Assembly: GCA_900549995.1 (NCBI GenBank)
Contig: URQQ01000001.1
Location: forward strand, 124,001 to 188,000
Source of the DNA: an uncultured Lachnospiraceae bacterium
GTDB taxonomy: Bacteria; Bacillota; Clostridia; Lachnospirales; Lachnospiraceae
Reading direction: 5' to 3'
Length of the DNA: 64,000 nt
Shown here: positions 1 to 9,900 of the stretch, piece by piece
How the letters are laid out: each line of letters opens with the position of its first letter
Position numbering within the stretch: position 1 is the stretch's first letter
Notes under the pieces: model-generated
What the model saw: only the letters and a program-made list of their open reading frames with translations
Told to the model about the DNA's origin: nothing
The model's database searches: none
Made by a program: the position numbers and the translations under genes

Positions 1-764
1 ATGAATACCGGCAGGGAAAGGGAAATGTTATCCGCAGCATGTTCCGGGATATAGAAGCTGACTGTTACCTGATGATCGACGGGGATGATACGTATCCTGC
101 GGAGAATGCCAGGGCGATGGTTGATCTGGTCTTAAACAAAGGCGTGGATATGGTGATTGGGGACAGGCTTTCTTCCACATATTTTACGGAGAATAAACGG
201 CCCTTTCACAATACCGGTAACCGTATGGTGAGATTTCTGATTAATAAACTGTTCCGTAATAATATCCGGGACATTATGACCGGCTATCGGGCGTTCAGCA
301 GAATATTCGTTAAATCATTCCCTGTATTGTCAAAAGGGTTTGAAATAGAGACAGAGATGTCCATACATGCGTTGGACAAGAACTTTCTTCTGGAGGAAGT
401 TCCGGTAACTTACCGTGACAGGCCTGCCGGAAGCGAATCAAAATTAAATACCGTTTCAGATGGAATGAAAGTATTGAAAACTATTGCGCTTTTATTCCGG
501 GACTACAAACCGTTTGCGTTCTTTACTACAATTTCAGTGATATTATGGCTGATTGCATTCGGATTTTTCCTTCCGGTATTTATCGAATATCTTCATACCG
601 GACTGGTGGAAAGATTCCCCACATTGATTGTGGCCGGAGTTGTTGCAATGATTGGTACACTGACCTGGATCTGCGGAATTATTCTGGATGTTATTACGAA
701 AAAGCACAGGCAGCTGTATGAAATTATGCTGAATCAGATCCAGCAGATGAAAGAAGAGAAGTAA
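1..764 (+). CDS. Family 2 glycosyltransferase, membrane-anchored, 5' partial
   Basis: The frame is already open at base 3 and reads Y-R-Q-G-K-G-N-V before the first internal ATG at 39, so the true start lies left of the window. The GT-A nucleotide/metal motif MIDGDD is encoded at bases 72-89. The C-terminal third has two membrane helices (about bases 510-590 and 620-695). This layout is that of GtrB/DPM1-like enzymes, which transfer a sugar from a nucleotide donor to polyprenyl phosphate at the cytoplasmic face of the membrane. The sugar cannot be read from sequence. An acyltransferase gene follows after 13 bases, so the two are probably co-transcribed in the surface-polysaccharide locus. The family call is secure; the specific role is inferred. 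Confidence 0.9.
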   Translation, partial: EYRQGKGNVIRSMFRDIEADCYLMIDGDDTYPAENARAMVDLVLNKGVDMVIGDRLSSTYFTENKRPFHNTGNRMVRFLINKLFRNNIRDIMTGYRAFSRIFVKSFPVLSKGFEIETEMSIHALDKNFLLEEVPVTYRDRPAGSESKLNTVSDGMKVLKTIALLFRDYKPFAFFTTISVILWLIAFGFFLPVFIEYLHTGLVERFPTLIVAGVVAMIGTLTWICGIILDVITKKHRQLYEIMLNQIQQMKEEK

Positions 765-777
765 AGGAGCAGAGGCT

Positions 778-1791
778 GTGAAGAAAGAAAGATTGTTTTA
801 CCTTGATTTTATCAGGGCAATTGCGACTGTTGCGATCGTACTGACGCATTTCAATGCCATCTATCTCTATCAGGGGATTCCGGAGAGGGCAGTTCTTACA
901 CTGACTGTCAGCAATATTTATATTGGAGACTGGGGAGTTTCGCTCTTTTTTATTATATCCGGAGCATCTCTGATGTATGTGTATGAAGAAAAATGCGAAC
1001 TGAAAAGTTTCTATAAGAAAAGGTTTTTCTCCATTTATCCGATGTTTTGGATTGCGTATGCTGTCGCGTTCTTATACCGTTTCTACCAATATAAAGGTGT
1101 GAATAACGGAGCGCCAAAAATCAGCATGCTTCTGACAGTGATTGGATTTGACGGGTATTTATCGGAGATATTTCCCTCATTTTATATTCTGGGAGAGTGG
1201 TTTTTAGGATGTATCATCCTTGTATATCTTTTATTTCCTTTCCTGAGGAAAATGGTGAATGAACATCCGAAGGTGCTTCTTTTGGTGACGGCAGCTGTTT
1301 ATGTATGCATTCTCCTGTTTTATGATCTGCCGCTTCTGCAGTCCAAGTTTGTATTTACGAGAGTGCCGGAGATCCTGATGGGGATGTATTTTGTAAAATA
1401 TATTAAGAAAGTAAGGTGGCCGGCGGCGCTTGCGGCACTGGTGGTACTGATTGCCAACTGGCTGATAAAGCCTTCATGGAGCCAGACACTGCAGACAACT
1501 TATGTAGGAATCGCAACGTTCCTTTTGCTGGTTTTCCTTTCTTATTTTGTGAAATTCAAATGTATTGAAAAACCATGCAGCCTTGTAAGCAAATATTCTT
1601 ATGCAGTTTTTCTTGTACATCATGTCATTATTTATGATATGATGGGGACGTTCAATCTGATGGAATTGAAAACGATTGAGAATTATATTCTCTTCCTCGC
1701 TGTCAGCGGAGTGATTGGACTGTTTGCGTACCTGCTGCACTGCCTGCATAAATGTGTGATGGCTTTTGTGACAGAATGTTTTGCAAAGTAA
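778..1791 (+). CDS. Acyltransferase family 3 (OafA/YrhL-like) membrane protein
   Basis: A 337-residue polytopic membrane protein of the acyltransferase 3 family, which O-acylates (usually O-acetylates) surface glycans. The N-terminus has the family signature YLDFIRAIATVAIVLTH, with the Arg and His found in the conserved first helix. About ten hydrophobic segments follow. The start is a GTG at 778, with AAGGAG centred about 10 bases upstream and overlapping the stop region of the preceding glycosyltransferase. The context (glycosyltransferase before, rhamnose-nucleotide genes after) suggests that it decorates the polymer made by this locus. Donor and acceptor are not determinable from sequence. 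Confidence 0.9.
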   Translation: MKKERLFYLDFIRAIATVAIVLTHFNAIYLYQGIPERAVLTLTVSNIYIGDWGVSLFFIISGASLMYVYEEKCELKSFYKKRFFSIYPMFWIAYAVAFLYRFYQYKGVNNGAPKISMLLTVIGFDGYLSEIFPSFYILGEWFLGCIILVYLLFPFLRKMVNEHPKVLLLVTAAVYVCILLFYDLPLLQSKFVFTRVPEILMGMYFVKYIKKVRWPAALAALVVLIANWLIKPSWSQTLQTTYVGIATFLLLVFLSYFVKFKCIEKPCSLVSKYSYAVFLVHHVIIYDMMGTFNLMELKTIENYILFLAVSGVIGLFAYLLHCLHKCVMAFVTECFAK

Positions 1792-1845
1792 GTAATATAG
1801 ATAATAAAAGGTATGTTATAAATAATGATTAAGGAGGAGACATTA

Positions 1846-3552
1846 GTGAAGAATATTTTAATTACGGGCTGTAACGGTCAGCTTGGAAGAGCATTAAATG
1901 ACCTGTACGGCGGGGACAGTGAAGTTAAATTAGTGAACACCGATGTGTCAGATCTCGATATAACGAATCTTGACATGGTGCTTGAGAAAGTAAAAGAATC
2001 CAAACCGGATGTGATCATTAACTGTGCGGCATATACGGCAGTAGATAAATGTGAAGAGGAAGAAGAAAAGGCATATCAGATCAATGCCATCGGTGCCAGG
2101 AATCTGAGTATTGCGGCAAAACAGGAAGATGCAGTGATGGTTCACATTTCTACAGATTATGTTTTTGACGGGGAAAAGGGAAGCGCATACACAGAGACAG
2201 AAGAAGTAAATCCACAGTCTGCCTATGGAAGAACAAAATGGGCCGGTGAGAAGTTTGTGATGGAAAACACAGAGAAATATATCATTCTCAGGACTGCATG
2301 GCTGTTCGGAGACGGCAAAAACTTCGTCAAGACAATGCTTGGCCTTTCTGAGACGCAGGATGAGATTACGGTCGTTGATGATCAGTTTGGTTCTCCGACA
2401 AGTGCGAAAGAACTTGCGAAAGCGATCAGGGTGATACTGGATACGGGAAAATATGGAATTTATCATGCGACCTGTGAGGGTGTCTGCAACTGGTATGAGT
2501 TTGCGAAAGAAATATTCAGGCTTGCGGGGAAAGAGACAAAAGTAATCCCGGTCACATCAAAAGAATATGTTCAGAAAGCAAAGAGACCGCCGTATTCGGT
2601 ATTGGAAAATAAAAATATGAAAGAAAGCACAGGGTATGTTATGAGCAGCTGGCAGGATGCAGTGAAAGAGTACATGACAGAGAACAATTATAGAAAGAAC
2701 ACTGCCGGTGGCAGAAAGAAAGTGCTCGTGACAGGGGCGAATGGTTATATTGGGAGACATGTTGTAAAAGAACTTCTGGATATGGGGCATGAAGTGATCG
2801 CGGCTGATTTCAAGTCAGATGGCATCGATGAAAGAGCGGTATTTACAGATACACCGATATTCAGCCAGGATGAAGATATCTATGACCAGCTTGGCAGGCC
2901 GGATGTATGTATTCATATGGCATGGAGAAATGGATTTATCCACAATGCGGACAGCCACCTGACAGACCTTCCGGACCATTATCTGTTCATCAAACATATG
3001 ATTGAAGGCGGGCTGCCGGAGCTTGCTGTCATGGGAACCATGCATGAAGTCGGATACTGGGAAGGTGCAATCACAGAAGATACGCCGACGAATCCGACAT
3101 CTCTTTACGGGATTGCCAAAAACGCCCTGCGTCAGATGACATTTCTGCTGGCATCGAATAAAGATGTGGTAGTTCAGTGGCTGAGAGCTTATTATATTAT
3201 TGGTGATGACCTGAAAAATAATTCTGTATTTTCTAGAATTGTGAAATCAGAAAAAGAAGGACAGCCAACGTTCCCATTTACAACAGGAAAGAATAAATTT
3301 GATTTTATACATGTGGATGAACTGGCCAGAGAGATTGCAGCGGCGTCGACACAGACAGAAATTAAAGGGGTAATTAACTGCTGTACAGGAGAACCTAAAT
3401 CACTGGCAGATAAAGTGGAAGAGTTTATCAGTGAGAATGGATTTAAGATCCGTCCGGAATATGGTGCATATCCTGACCGTCCATATGATTCTCCGGGAGT
3501 ATGGGGAGATCCTTCAAAGATCAGGCAGATTATGAAGAATCTGGAAAAATAG
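1846..3552 (+). CDS. rmlD: dTDP-4-dehydrorhamnose reductase fused to a second NAD-dependent epimerase/dehydratase
   Basis: Two complete short-chain dehydrogenase domains in one chain of about 568 residues. Domain 1 (about 1-283) is RmlD: Rossmann motif GCNGQLG, STDYVFDG, and catalytic YGRTK. It makes dTDP-L-rhamnose from dTDP-4-dehydro-L-rhamnose. Domain 2 (about 292-568) restarts with the Rossmann motif TGANGYIG and retains YGIAK, so it should bind NAD(P) and be catalytically competent. Its substrate is unknown. An ATG exists at 1825, but the Shine-Dalgarno AAGGAGGA lies at 1831-1838, after that ATG. The GTG at 1846, eight bases downstream of it, is therefore the likely start and gives the canonical MKNILITG beginning. 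rmlB and rmlC follow; rmlA is not in view. Confidence 0.92.
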   Translation: MKNILITGCNGQLGRALNDLYGGDSEVKLVNTDVSDLDITNLDMVLEKVKESKPDVIINCAAYTAVDKCEEEEEKAYQINAIGARNLSIAAKQEDAVMVHISTDYVFDGEKGSAYTETEEVNPQSAYGRTKWAGEKFVMENTEKYIILRTAWLFGDGKNFVKTMLGLSETQDEITVVDDQFGSPTSAKELAKAIRVILDTGKYGIYHATCEGVCNWYEFAKEIFRLAGKETKVIPVTSKEYVQKAKRPPYSVLENKNMKESTGYVMSSWQDAVKEYMTENNYRKNTAGGRKKVLVTGANGYIGRHVVKELLDMGHEVIAADFKSDGIDERAVFTDTPIFSQDEDIYDQLGRPDVCIHMAWRNGFIHNADSHLTDLPDHYLFIKHMIEGGLPELAVMGTMHEVGYWEGAITEDTPTNPTSLYGIAKNALRQMTFLLASNKDVVVQWLRAYYIIGDDLKNNSVFSRIVKSEKEGQPTFPFTTGKNKFDFIHVDELAREIAAASTQTEIKGVINCCTGEPKSLADKVEEFISENGFKIRPEYGAYPDRPYDSPGVWGDPSKIRQIMKNLEK

Positions 3553-3580
3553 AACAGTGGTCTGAACAGAGCAGGCAGAC

Positions 3581-3609
3581 TTGAATGTTGAATGCTAAAA
3601 TGATATAAT
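3581..3609 (+). promoter_or_regulatory. Predicted sigma-A-type promoter for rmlB
   Basis: TTGAAT at 3581-3586, a 17-base spacer and a perfect TATAAT at 3604-3609, 40 bases ahead of the rmlB start. This suggests rmlB can be transcribed separately from the rmlD fusion gene. It is a consensus match only. Confidence 0.6.
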
Positions 3610-3649
3610 AAATAAGTTAAACTGAATACTAAGGTGGAGGAAATTATAC

Positions 3650-4726
3650 ATGAGAACTTATCTGGTTACTGGGGGAGCCGGTTTTATCGGGTCCAATTAT
3701 ATTCATTATATGTTTAAAAAATACGGAGATGAAATCTTTATCATCAATGTGGACAAACTGACATATGCAGGTAATCTTGAGAATTTAAAAGGGGTAGAAA
3801 ACAGAGAAAATTATAAGTTTATCAGGGCTGATATCTGTGATTCGGATGCGATTTCAAAAATCTTTGATGAGCATGAGATCGACAGGGTGGTGCATTTCGC
3901 GGCAGAAAGCCATGTGGACAGAAGTATCAGGAACCCGGAAGTGTTTGTAAAGACGAACGTACTCGGGACGCTGGTGATGCTCAATGCTGCCAAGGCGGCA
4001 TGGGAACTTCCGGACGGAACATTTAAAGAAGGAAAGAAATTCCTTCATGTGTCGACGGATGAAGTATACGGTTCACTGGAGGAAGAAGGAGAATTCTTCT
4101 ATGAGACGACTCCTTACGATCCGCACAGTCCATATTCAGCGAGCAAAGCATCCTCAGATATGCTGGTGAAATCCTATATGGACACCTACAAATTCCCTGC
4201 AAATATTACAAATTGCAGCAATAATTATGGTCCGTTCCAGTTCCCGGAAAAACTGATTCCGCTGATCATCAACAATGCGCTTCAGGGAAAACAGCTGCCG
4301 GTATACGGTGACGGCAAGAATGTCAGAGACTGGCTGTATGTAGAAGACCATGCAAAAGGAATTGACATGGTACAGGAAAAAGGCCGGCTTTTTGAGACAT
4401 ATAATATCGGCGGACATAACGAGAAGCAGAACATCGAGATCATTCACATTATTCTTGATACTCTTCAGGAAATGCTTCCTGAGGGAGATCCAAGAAAAGA
4501 ACTGGTGAGTGAGAAATTAATCACTTATGTAGAAGACCGCAAAGGCCATGACAGACGTTATGCCATCGCACCGGACAAAATCAAAGAAGAGGTAGGCTGG
4601 TATCCGGAGACGAAATTCGAAGACGGAATCAGACTCACAATTAAATGGTTCTTTGAGAATGAAGAGTGGATGAAAAACGTAACAAGCGGTGATTACCAGA
4701 AGTATTATGCTGAAATGTATAAATAA
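3650..4726 (+). CDS. rmlB: dTDP-glucose 4,6-dehydratase
   Basis: A 358-residue extended SDR enzyme that converts dTDP-glucose to dTDP-4-keto-6-deoxyglucose, the second step of dTDP-L-rhamnose synthesis. Visible motifs are the N-terminal NAD-binding GGAGFIGSN, the active-site STDEVYG, and YSASK with the catalytic Tyr and Lys. The length is normal for the family. A GGTGGAGG ribosome site precedes the ATG. With the rmlD fusion upstream and rmlC downstream it supplies rhamnose for the RgpF-type rhamnan genes in this locus. Confidence 0.96.
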   Translation: MRTYLVTGGAGFIGSNYIHYMFKKYGDEIFIINVDKLTYAGNLENLKGVENRENYKFIRADICDSDAISKIFDEHEIDRVVHFAAESHVDRSIRNPEVFVKTNVLGTLVMLNAAKAAWELPDGTFKEGKKFLHVSTDEVYGSLEEEGEFFYETTPYDPHSPYSASKASSDMLVKSYMDTYKFPANITNCSNNYGPFQFPEKLIPLIINNALQGKQLPVYGDGKNVRDWLYVEDHAKGIDMVQEKGRLFETYNIGGHNEKQNIEIIHIILDTLQEMLPEGDPRKELVSEKLITYVEDRKGHDRRYAIAPDKIKEEVGWYPETKFEDGIRLTIKWFFENEEWMKNVTSGDYQKYYAEMYK

Positions 4727-4838
4727 GGCAAAATGGGCAGTATCCAATGATACTGCTGATTTGCGTTAAGTGCATGGAAGCGGGTGAGGCGCCTGACAGA
4801 GATCAATCAGGCAGTGATAATGAAAGGTAGAGACAAGA

Positions 4839-5390
4839 ATGGGAAAAATTAAAGTGACAACATGTGACATCGAGGGACTGAAAGTTATTGAACCGGCAGT
4901 GTTCTACGATGAGCGCGGATATTTTATGGAGACATATAATTACAATGATTTCAAAGAGGCTGGAATTGACCAGGAATTTGTTCAGGATAATCAGTCCAGC
5001 TCCAAGAAGGGAGTTCTCCGCGGACTGCATTTTCAGATCAATTATCCTCAGGATAAGCTTGTAAGGGTGGTAAGCGGGGAAGTATATGATGTTGCGGTCG
5101 ATCTGCGGAAGGATTCTGATACTTACGGAAAATGGTACGGAGTGCTTTTATCTGCGGATAATAAAAAACAGTTTTTTATACCGAAGAATTTTGCCCATGG
5201 ATTCCTGGTTCTCTCAGAATCAGCGGAATTTGCATATAAATGTACTGATTTTTATCATCCGAATGATGAAGGCGGTATTGCATGGAATGATCCTGAAATC
5301 GGGGTAGAGTGGCCGATTCCGGAAGGCATGGAACTGGTTATTTCAGAGAAGGATCAGAAATGGACAGGAATAAAGGAGCTTGACCGTTAA
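4839..5390 (+). CDS. rmlC: dTDP-4-dehydrorhamnose 3,5-epimerase
   Basis: A 183-residue cupin epimerase acting on dTDP-4-keto-6-deoxyglucose between RmlB and RmlD. Recognisable family sequence includes FYDERGYFMET, the catalytic-His segment LRGLHFQ, and the later HGFLVLSE region. The length is typical. A purine-rich GAAAGGTAGAGA precedes the ATG. The final codons overlap a possible upstream TTG start of the ABC permease, but a better placed GTG for that gene lies beyond this stop. Confidence 0.95.
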   Translation: MGKIKVTTCDIEGLKVIEPAVFYDERGYFMETYNYNDFKEAGIDQEFVQDNQSSSKKGVLRGLHFQINYPQDKLVRVVSGEVYDVAVDLRKDSDTYGKWYGVLLSADNKKQFFIPKNFAHGFLVLSESAEFAYKCTDFYHPNDEGGIAWNDPEIGVEWPIPEGMELVISEKDQKWTGIKELDR

Positions 5391-5412
5391 GCGGCGGCCA
5401 GGAGGGAAGATT

Positions 5413-6189
5413 GTGTCAACTTATATACAAAATTTTTTACGCTACAGAGAACTGCTGAAAGAACTGGTGAACCGGGATATCAAAACAAAATACAGGCGGT
5501 CATTTCTGGGGATTCTATGGTCCGTATTAAATCCGCTGGGAATGATGATCATTATGACAATTGTCTTTTCGCATGTATTCCGGCAGAATATTGAGAACTT
5601 TCCGGTCTATCTCATGTGTGGGCAGGTAATTTTCAATTTCTATAATGAAGCAAGTTCGATGGCAATGAGTTCTATTCTCGGCAATGCGTCTTTGATTAAG
5701 AAGGTGTATGTTCCGAAGTACCTGTTCCCTACAGCGAAAGTCTGCTCCAGTTTTGTGAATCTGCTGACTTCATTTATTGCACTTACGATCGTAGTGCTTG
5801 CGACAAGAACACCGTTATCCTGGACAATTATACTGGTTGTGTTCCCGATACTGTACGTGTTCCTGTTCTCCATTGGAATGGGTCTGCTTCTGTCAGCACT
5901 TGTTGTATCATTCAGAGACATGATTCATCTGTACGGAGTTATTTTGACGGGCTGGATGTATCTGACACCTATTTTTTATCCGATGGAGATTCTCCCGGAA
6001 CCGGTACGGCAGCTGATTAAATTAAATCCTCTGGCCAGTATTATTGAGATGTTCAGAGGAGTTCTGATGAATGGAATGGTTCCGGATCTGATGCTGCATC
6101 TGCGGTGCATCATTCCATGTATACTGGCACTTGGGATCGGGCTTTGGGTATTTTATAAACAGCAGGATAGCTTTATCCTTAAGATATAG
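5413..6189 (+). CDS. ABC-2 type polysaccharide export permease (Wzm/TagG family)
   Basis: A 258-residue integral membrane protein with about six helices. It has the family start RYRELLKELVNRDIKTKYRRSFLG region and the late segment YLTPIFYPMEILP typical of ABC-2 polysaccharide and teichoic acid exporters. It forms the channel through which a polyprenyl-linked glycan crosses the cytoplasmic membrane. An in-frame TTG at 5380 overlaps rmlC, but AGGAGGG at 5400-5406 sits properly before the GTG at 5413, which I take as the start. The partner ATPase follows after 8 bases. Confidence 0.93.
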   Translation: MSTYIQNFLRYRELLKELVNRDIKTKYRRSFLGILWSVLNPLGMMIIMTIVFSHVFRQNIENFPVYLMCGQVIFNFYNEASSMAMSSILGNASLIKKVYVPKYLFPTAKVCSSFVNLLTSFIALTIVVLATRTPLSWTIILVVFPILYVFLFSIGMGLLLSALVVSFRDMIHLYGVILTGWMYLTPIFYPMEILPEPVRQLIKLNPLASIIEMFRGVLMNGMVPDLMLHLRCIIPCILALGIGLWVFYKQQDSFILKI

Positions 6190-6197
6190 GAGGCAGT

Positions 6198-6932
6198 ATG
6201 GGACAGGAACCGATGATCGAAGTTAAGGATGTATCCTTGATGTTTCGGCTATATAGAGAGAATGTAGATAATTTAAAAGAGTTTTTTATTAAAAAGGTAA
6301 AGCGTGAAATTGGGTATGATGAGCTTTGGGCTTTGAAAAACATTAATTTCACAATCAACCGGGGTGAGGCAGTCGGATTGATCGGAAGAAATGGTTCCGG
6401 CAAAAGTACACTTTTAAAGACTGTCGCCGGAGTTTTGAAACCCACGAAAGGAACGGTGAGGGTTCATGGAACGGTGGCGCCGATGATCGAGCTCGGGGCC
6501 GGGTTTGATATGGATCTGACAGCAAGGGAGAATATTTTCCTGAATGGGGCGATTCTTGGATATAACAAAGACCTTCTGAAAGAGAATGTCGGTAAGATTA
6601 TAGAATTCTCAGAACTTGGAGAGTTTATCGATGTGCCGATTAAAAACTTTTCATCAGGAATGTTTGCCAGACTGGGATTCGCCATTGCGACCATTGAGAC
6701 GCCGGATATTCTCATCGTAGATGAGATTCTCTCGGTTGGGGATTACCAGTTCCAGCAGAAATGTCAGCGGAGAATTGAGGAAATGCTTCAAAACGGAACA
6801 ACGCTTCTGTTTGTGTCACACAGTATGGAACAGGTGAAAGAGATATGCCACAGGGCGATCTTACTGAACCATGGAGATATGCTGATGGATGATGTTGTAG
6901 ACGCTGTCAGCGAGAGATATGCAGGGTTGTAG
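6198..6932 (+). CDS. ABC exporter ATP-binding subunit (Wzt/TagH family)
   Basis: A 244-residue ATPase that powers the permease encoded 8 bases upstream. Walker A is GRNGSGKST, the ABC signature region FSSGMFARLGFA, and Walker B ILIVDEILSVGD. The protein ends soon after the nucleotide-binding domain. It therefore lacks the C-terminal carbohydrate-binding extension of Wzt proteins that read an end-modified O-antigen, which makes it closer to the short TagH/RgpD type. Start at ATG 6198, preceded by AGGAGG. It probably exports a rhamnose-containing wall polymer. Confidence 0.94.
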   Translation: MGQEPMIEVKDVSLMFRLYRENVDNLKEFFIKKVKREIGYDELWALKNINFTINRGEAVGLIGRNGSGKSTLLKTVAGVLKPTKGTVRVHGTVAPMIELGAGFDMDLTARENIFLNGAILGYNKDLLKENVGKIIEFSELGEFIDVPIKNFSSGMFARLGFAIATIETPDILIVDEILSVGDYQFQQKCQRRIEEMLQNGTTLLFVSHSMEQVKEICHRAILLNHGDMLMDDVVDAVSERYAGL

Positions 6933-6967
6933 GAGACGTAAAGAGGAGAAGTATAAGAAGGGAGAAT

Positions 6968-9900
6968 TTGATGAAGAAATGCAAAAGAGTTTTGGCACTG
7001 ATTCTTGCAGTGATGCTCTGCTGTTCTACCAGTATCCAGGTTCTGGCAGAAGATGCAGTCACCGGTGATTATCCGGCGGTCAGTGATCAGTCTCAAAATG
7101 GACAGGAAGAAGGTACCACTGGCAATGAAGAAAATGTACCAGTGGCAGACGAACAAAATCCGGAGACAAATGAGACGCCGGATGCAGATGTGAACTCAGG
7201 TACCGGAGAAACACCGGAGGTGACAGGAAATCCGCAGGAGAATGTGAATTCTGAAGACAATGCCGTACCAGAGTCTGGGGAGGCTGCAACTGAAAAAGAA
7301 GCAGGCCAGGTACAGGCGGTCATTGATTATGCATATGTGGCTTCCAGCCAGGTGGCAATCAATGGCGAACAGAATGTAGTCATCAGTCTGATGGATAAAA
7401 ACCTTGACATTGCGTCGGCGGTTCTGGAATTCCAGAAGGAAGACGGACAAAGTCTTGAGACCGGTATGGTACAGGCAGTAAGCGGCGCAATTCTGTTCAA
7501 ACCTGTTACGGATGGCCTGGGAGTTTATACAGCGAAAAAGCTCACCTATACTGCAGGAGATACCGTGTATACCGTGGATCTTGTGGCGGAGGGTGTGGAA
7601 GCATCCTATGAGGTGAAAGAACAGGTCGATGAAGAAAATGAGACTGGTGAGAGTGCAGATTCAGAACCTGCCCTGGAAGATGAAAACGATATGCAGATTG
7701 CAGTTGCAGACGATGCGGGCAATGTGACAACCGTAAATTCCATCGAAGAGGGAATTGAGATTGTAAAAGAACAGAATGCTTCAGAGACATTAAATGAAAA
7801 GCTGGAAAGCCAGCCGGCAGAAGCGAATCCAATGCAGGCATATTACCGGACAGCGAGAAGCGGCAGCAATGAGGTTGTAATTGTGCTGGATCCGGGCCAC
7901 GATGCGACTCACGCCGGAGCAGGCAATACAACTACCGGAATCCGTGAGGAGGTCTATACATTGTCTATCGCCCAGGCATGTAAAGAGGAGCTTCAGAAAT
8001 ACCAGGGTGTGAAAGTTTATATGACCAGAAATTCTGCGGCGTGCCCATATCCGGGAACAACATCCCAGAACTGTAATTACAACAGGGTTCAGTATGCAAA
8101 GAGCGTGGGGGCAGATATTTATGTCAGTTTCCATCTGAATTCAGGAGTAAGTACGGCAAAGGGCGCAGAAGTATACATCTCAAATTACAGCAAGTATAAA
8201 GAGGATTCCAAAGAAATAGCGAACGCAATTCTTGCGGAACTTGCGGCGCTTGGACTTCCAAGCCGCGGCTGGAAAATTGATGCGGATGACCATGACCATG
8301 GAAAATACGATGACGGCAACTGGCAGGATGATTTATCTGTCATTAAGAACAGTGTGCTGAACGGATTCCCGGGAATCCTGATTGAACACGGGTTTATCGG
8401 TAACACGAGTGATGCCGCAATCATCAAGAACAAGTATAAAGAAATAGGAAAGGCGGATGCGAAAGCACTGGCCGAAAAACTTGGACTGGGAACGTCATCT
8501 GTAAAGATCAATGGAATCACAGGAGGTACGCTGAACGACAAAGGGCAGACAACATTGACTGCGAATGTCACATCCAGTGACAAGAATCTTAAATACCAGT
8601 TCCAGTACTATTATAATGGAGGATGGTATGATGTCGCGGGAGTGACGACGAAAAATGCTGTGACCTGGGCACCTCCGGCGGCAGGGAATTATGTCGTGAA
8701 TCTCTATGTGTGGGACAGCAACGGAAAGCAATATTCATATAACTGCGCGGTTGAGGCGAAAGCCAATACAAATACAGTCAAGATTCCGAAAATCACAGGC
8801 TTTACTTCAGGGAAGAAAGCGCCGCAGCTTCTCGGGACAACAATCAGCCTGACGGGTAAAGTGGACAATAAAGAAAGCGGCAGCAGCTATGAATATCTGG
8901 CATATGACGGTAAAAACTGGTCAATGATTTCATCTTCCAAAACACTTGGGACAGTAAACTGGAAACCGACAGCGGTGAAAAGTTATCTGCTTTGTTTCCA
9001 GGTCATCAGAAGCAACGGCCAGGTTCTTCAGGAGTTTATGCCTTATGAAATTACAGAGCCAAGCGTGAAGATCAATGGCATCACGGTGGGATCAATGAAC
9101 TCAAAGGGAGAGATTCCATTATCAGCAAATGTGACTTCAAGTGATCCCGGACTGAAATATAAATTTATGGCGTATGATCTGAAATACTGGCACGATATCT
9201 CCGGTGTTACTACGAGCAAAAGTACAGTATGGAAGCCTTCAGGCGAAGGGACATTTCTTCTTTATCTGGAAGTGACAGGCAGCAGCGGAAAAGTAACTAC
9301 ATATTCAGCTGGCTATGTTGTGAATCTGCCTGCCAAGATCACAGGTTTCTCGGCAGACCGCGCATATCCGCAGAATGCCGGAACGACAATTACATTAAAG
9401 GGAAGTGTGCAGGCGCCGAACACTGCCGGATTTACATATGAATATCTGGCATATGACGGACATGCATGGAGTATGATTTCTTCTTCCAAGACACTGGGGT
9501 CTGCAAAGTGGACACCGAAGGATGGCGGAGATTATCTGCTTTGTTTCCAGGTTGTGAAAAGTACGGGAGCTGTCATACAGCAGTTCATTGGTTATAATAT
9601 CAAAGGTGCGCAGGTGAATATCAAAGGAATCAATGTAGGGTCTTTGAATTCCCAGAGCAAAATTCCGTTGAGCGTGAATATTGATACGAATCAGAGCGGA
9701 CTGAAATACAAGTTCATGGCGTATGATTTGAAATACTGGTATAATATATCAGAATCAACTACAAGTAAAAGTGCCGTGTGGGCACCGCCGAAAGAGGGCG
9801 TTTATCTCTTATATGTGGAAGTCACGACCCCGGGAGGCAAAGTTTATACTTATGCCCAGGGACATGAAGTGAAAATGCCTGTGAAAATCACAGGATTCTC

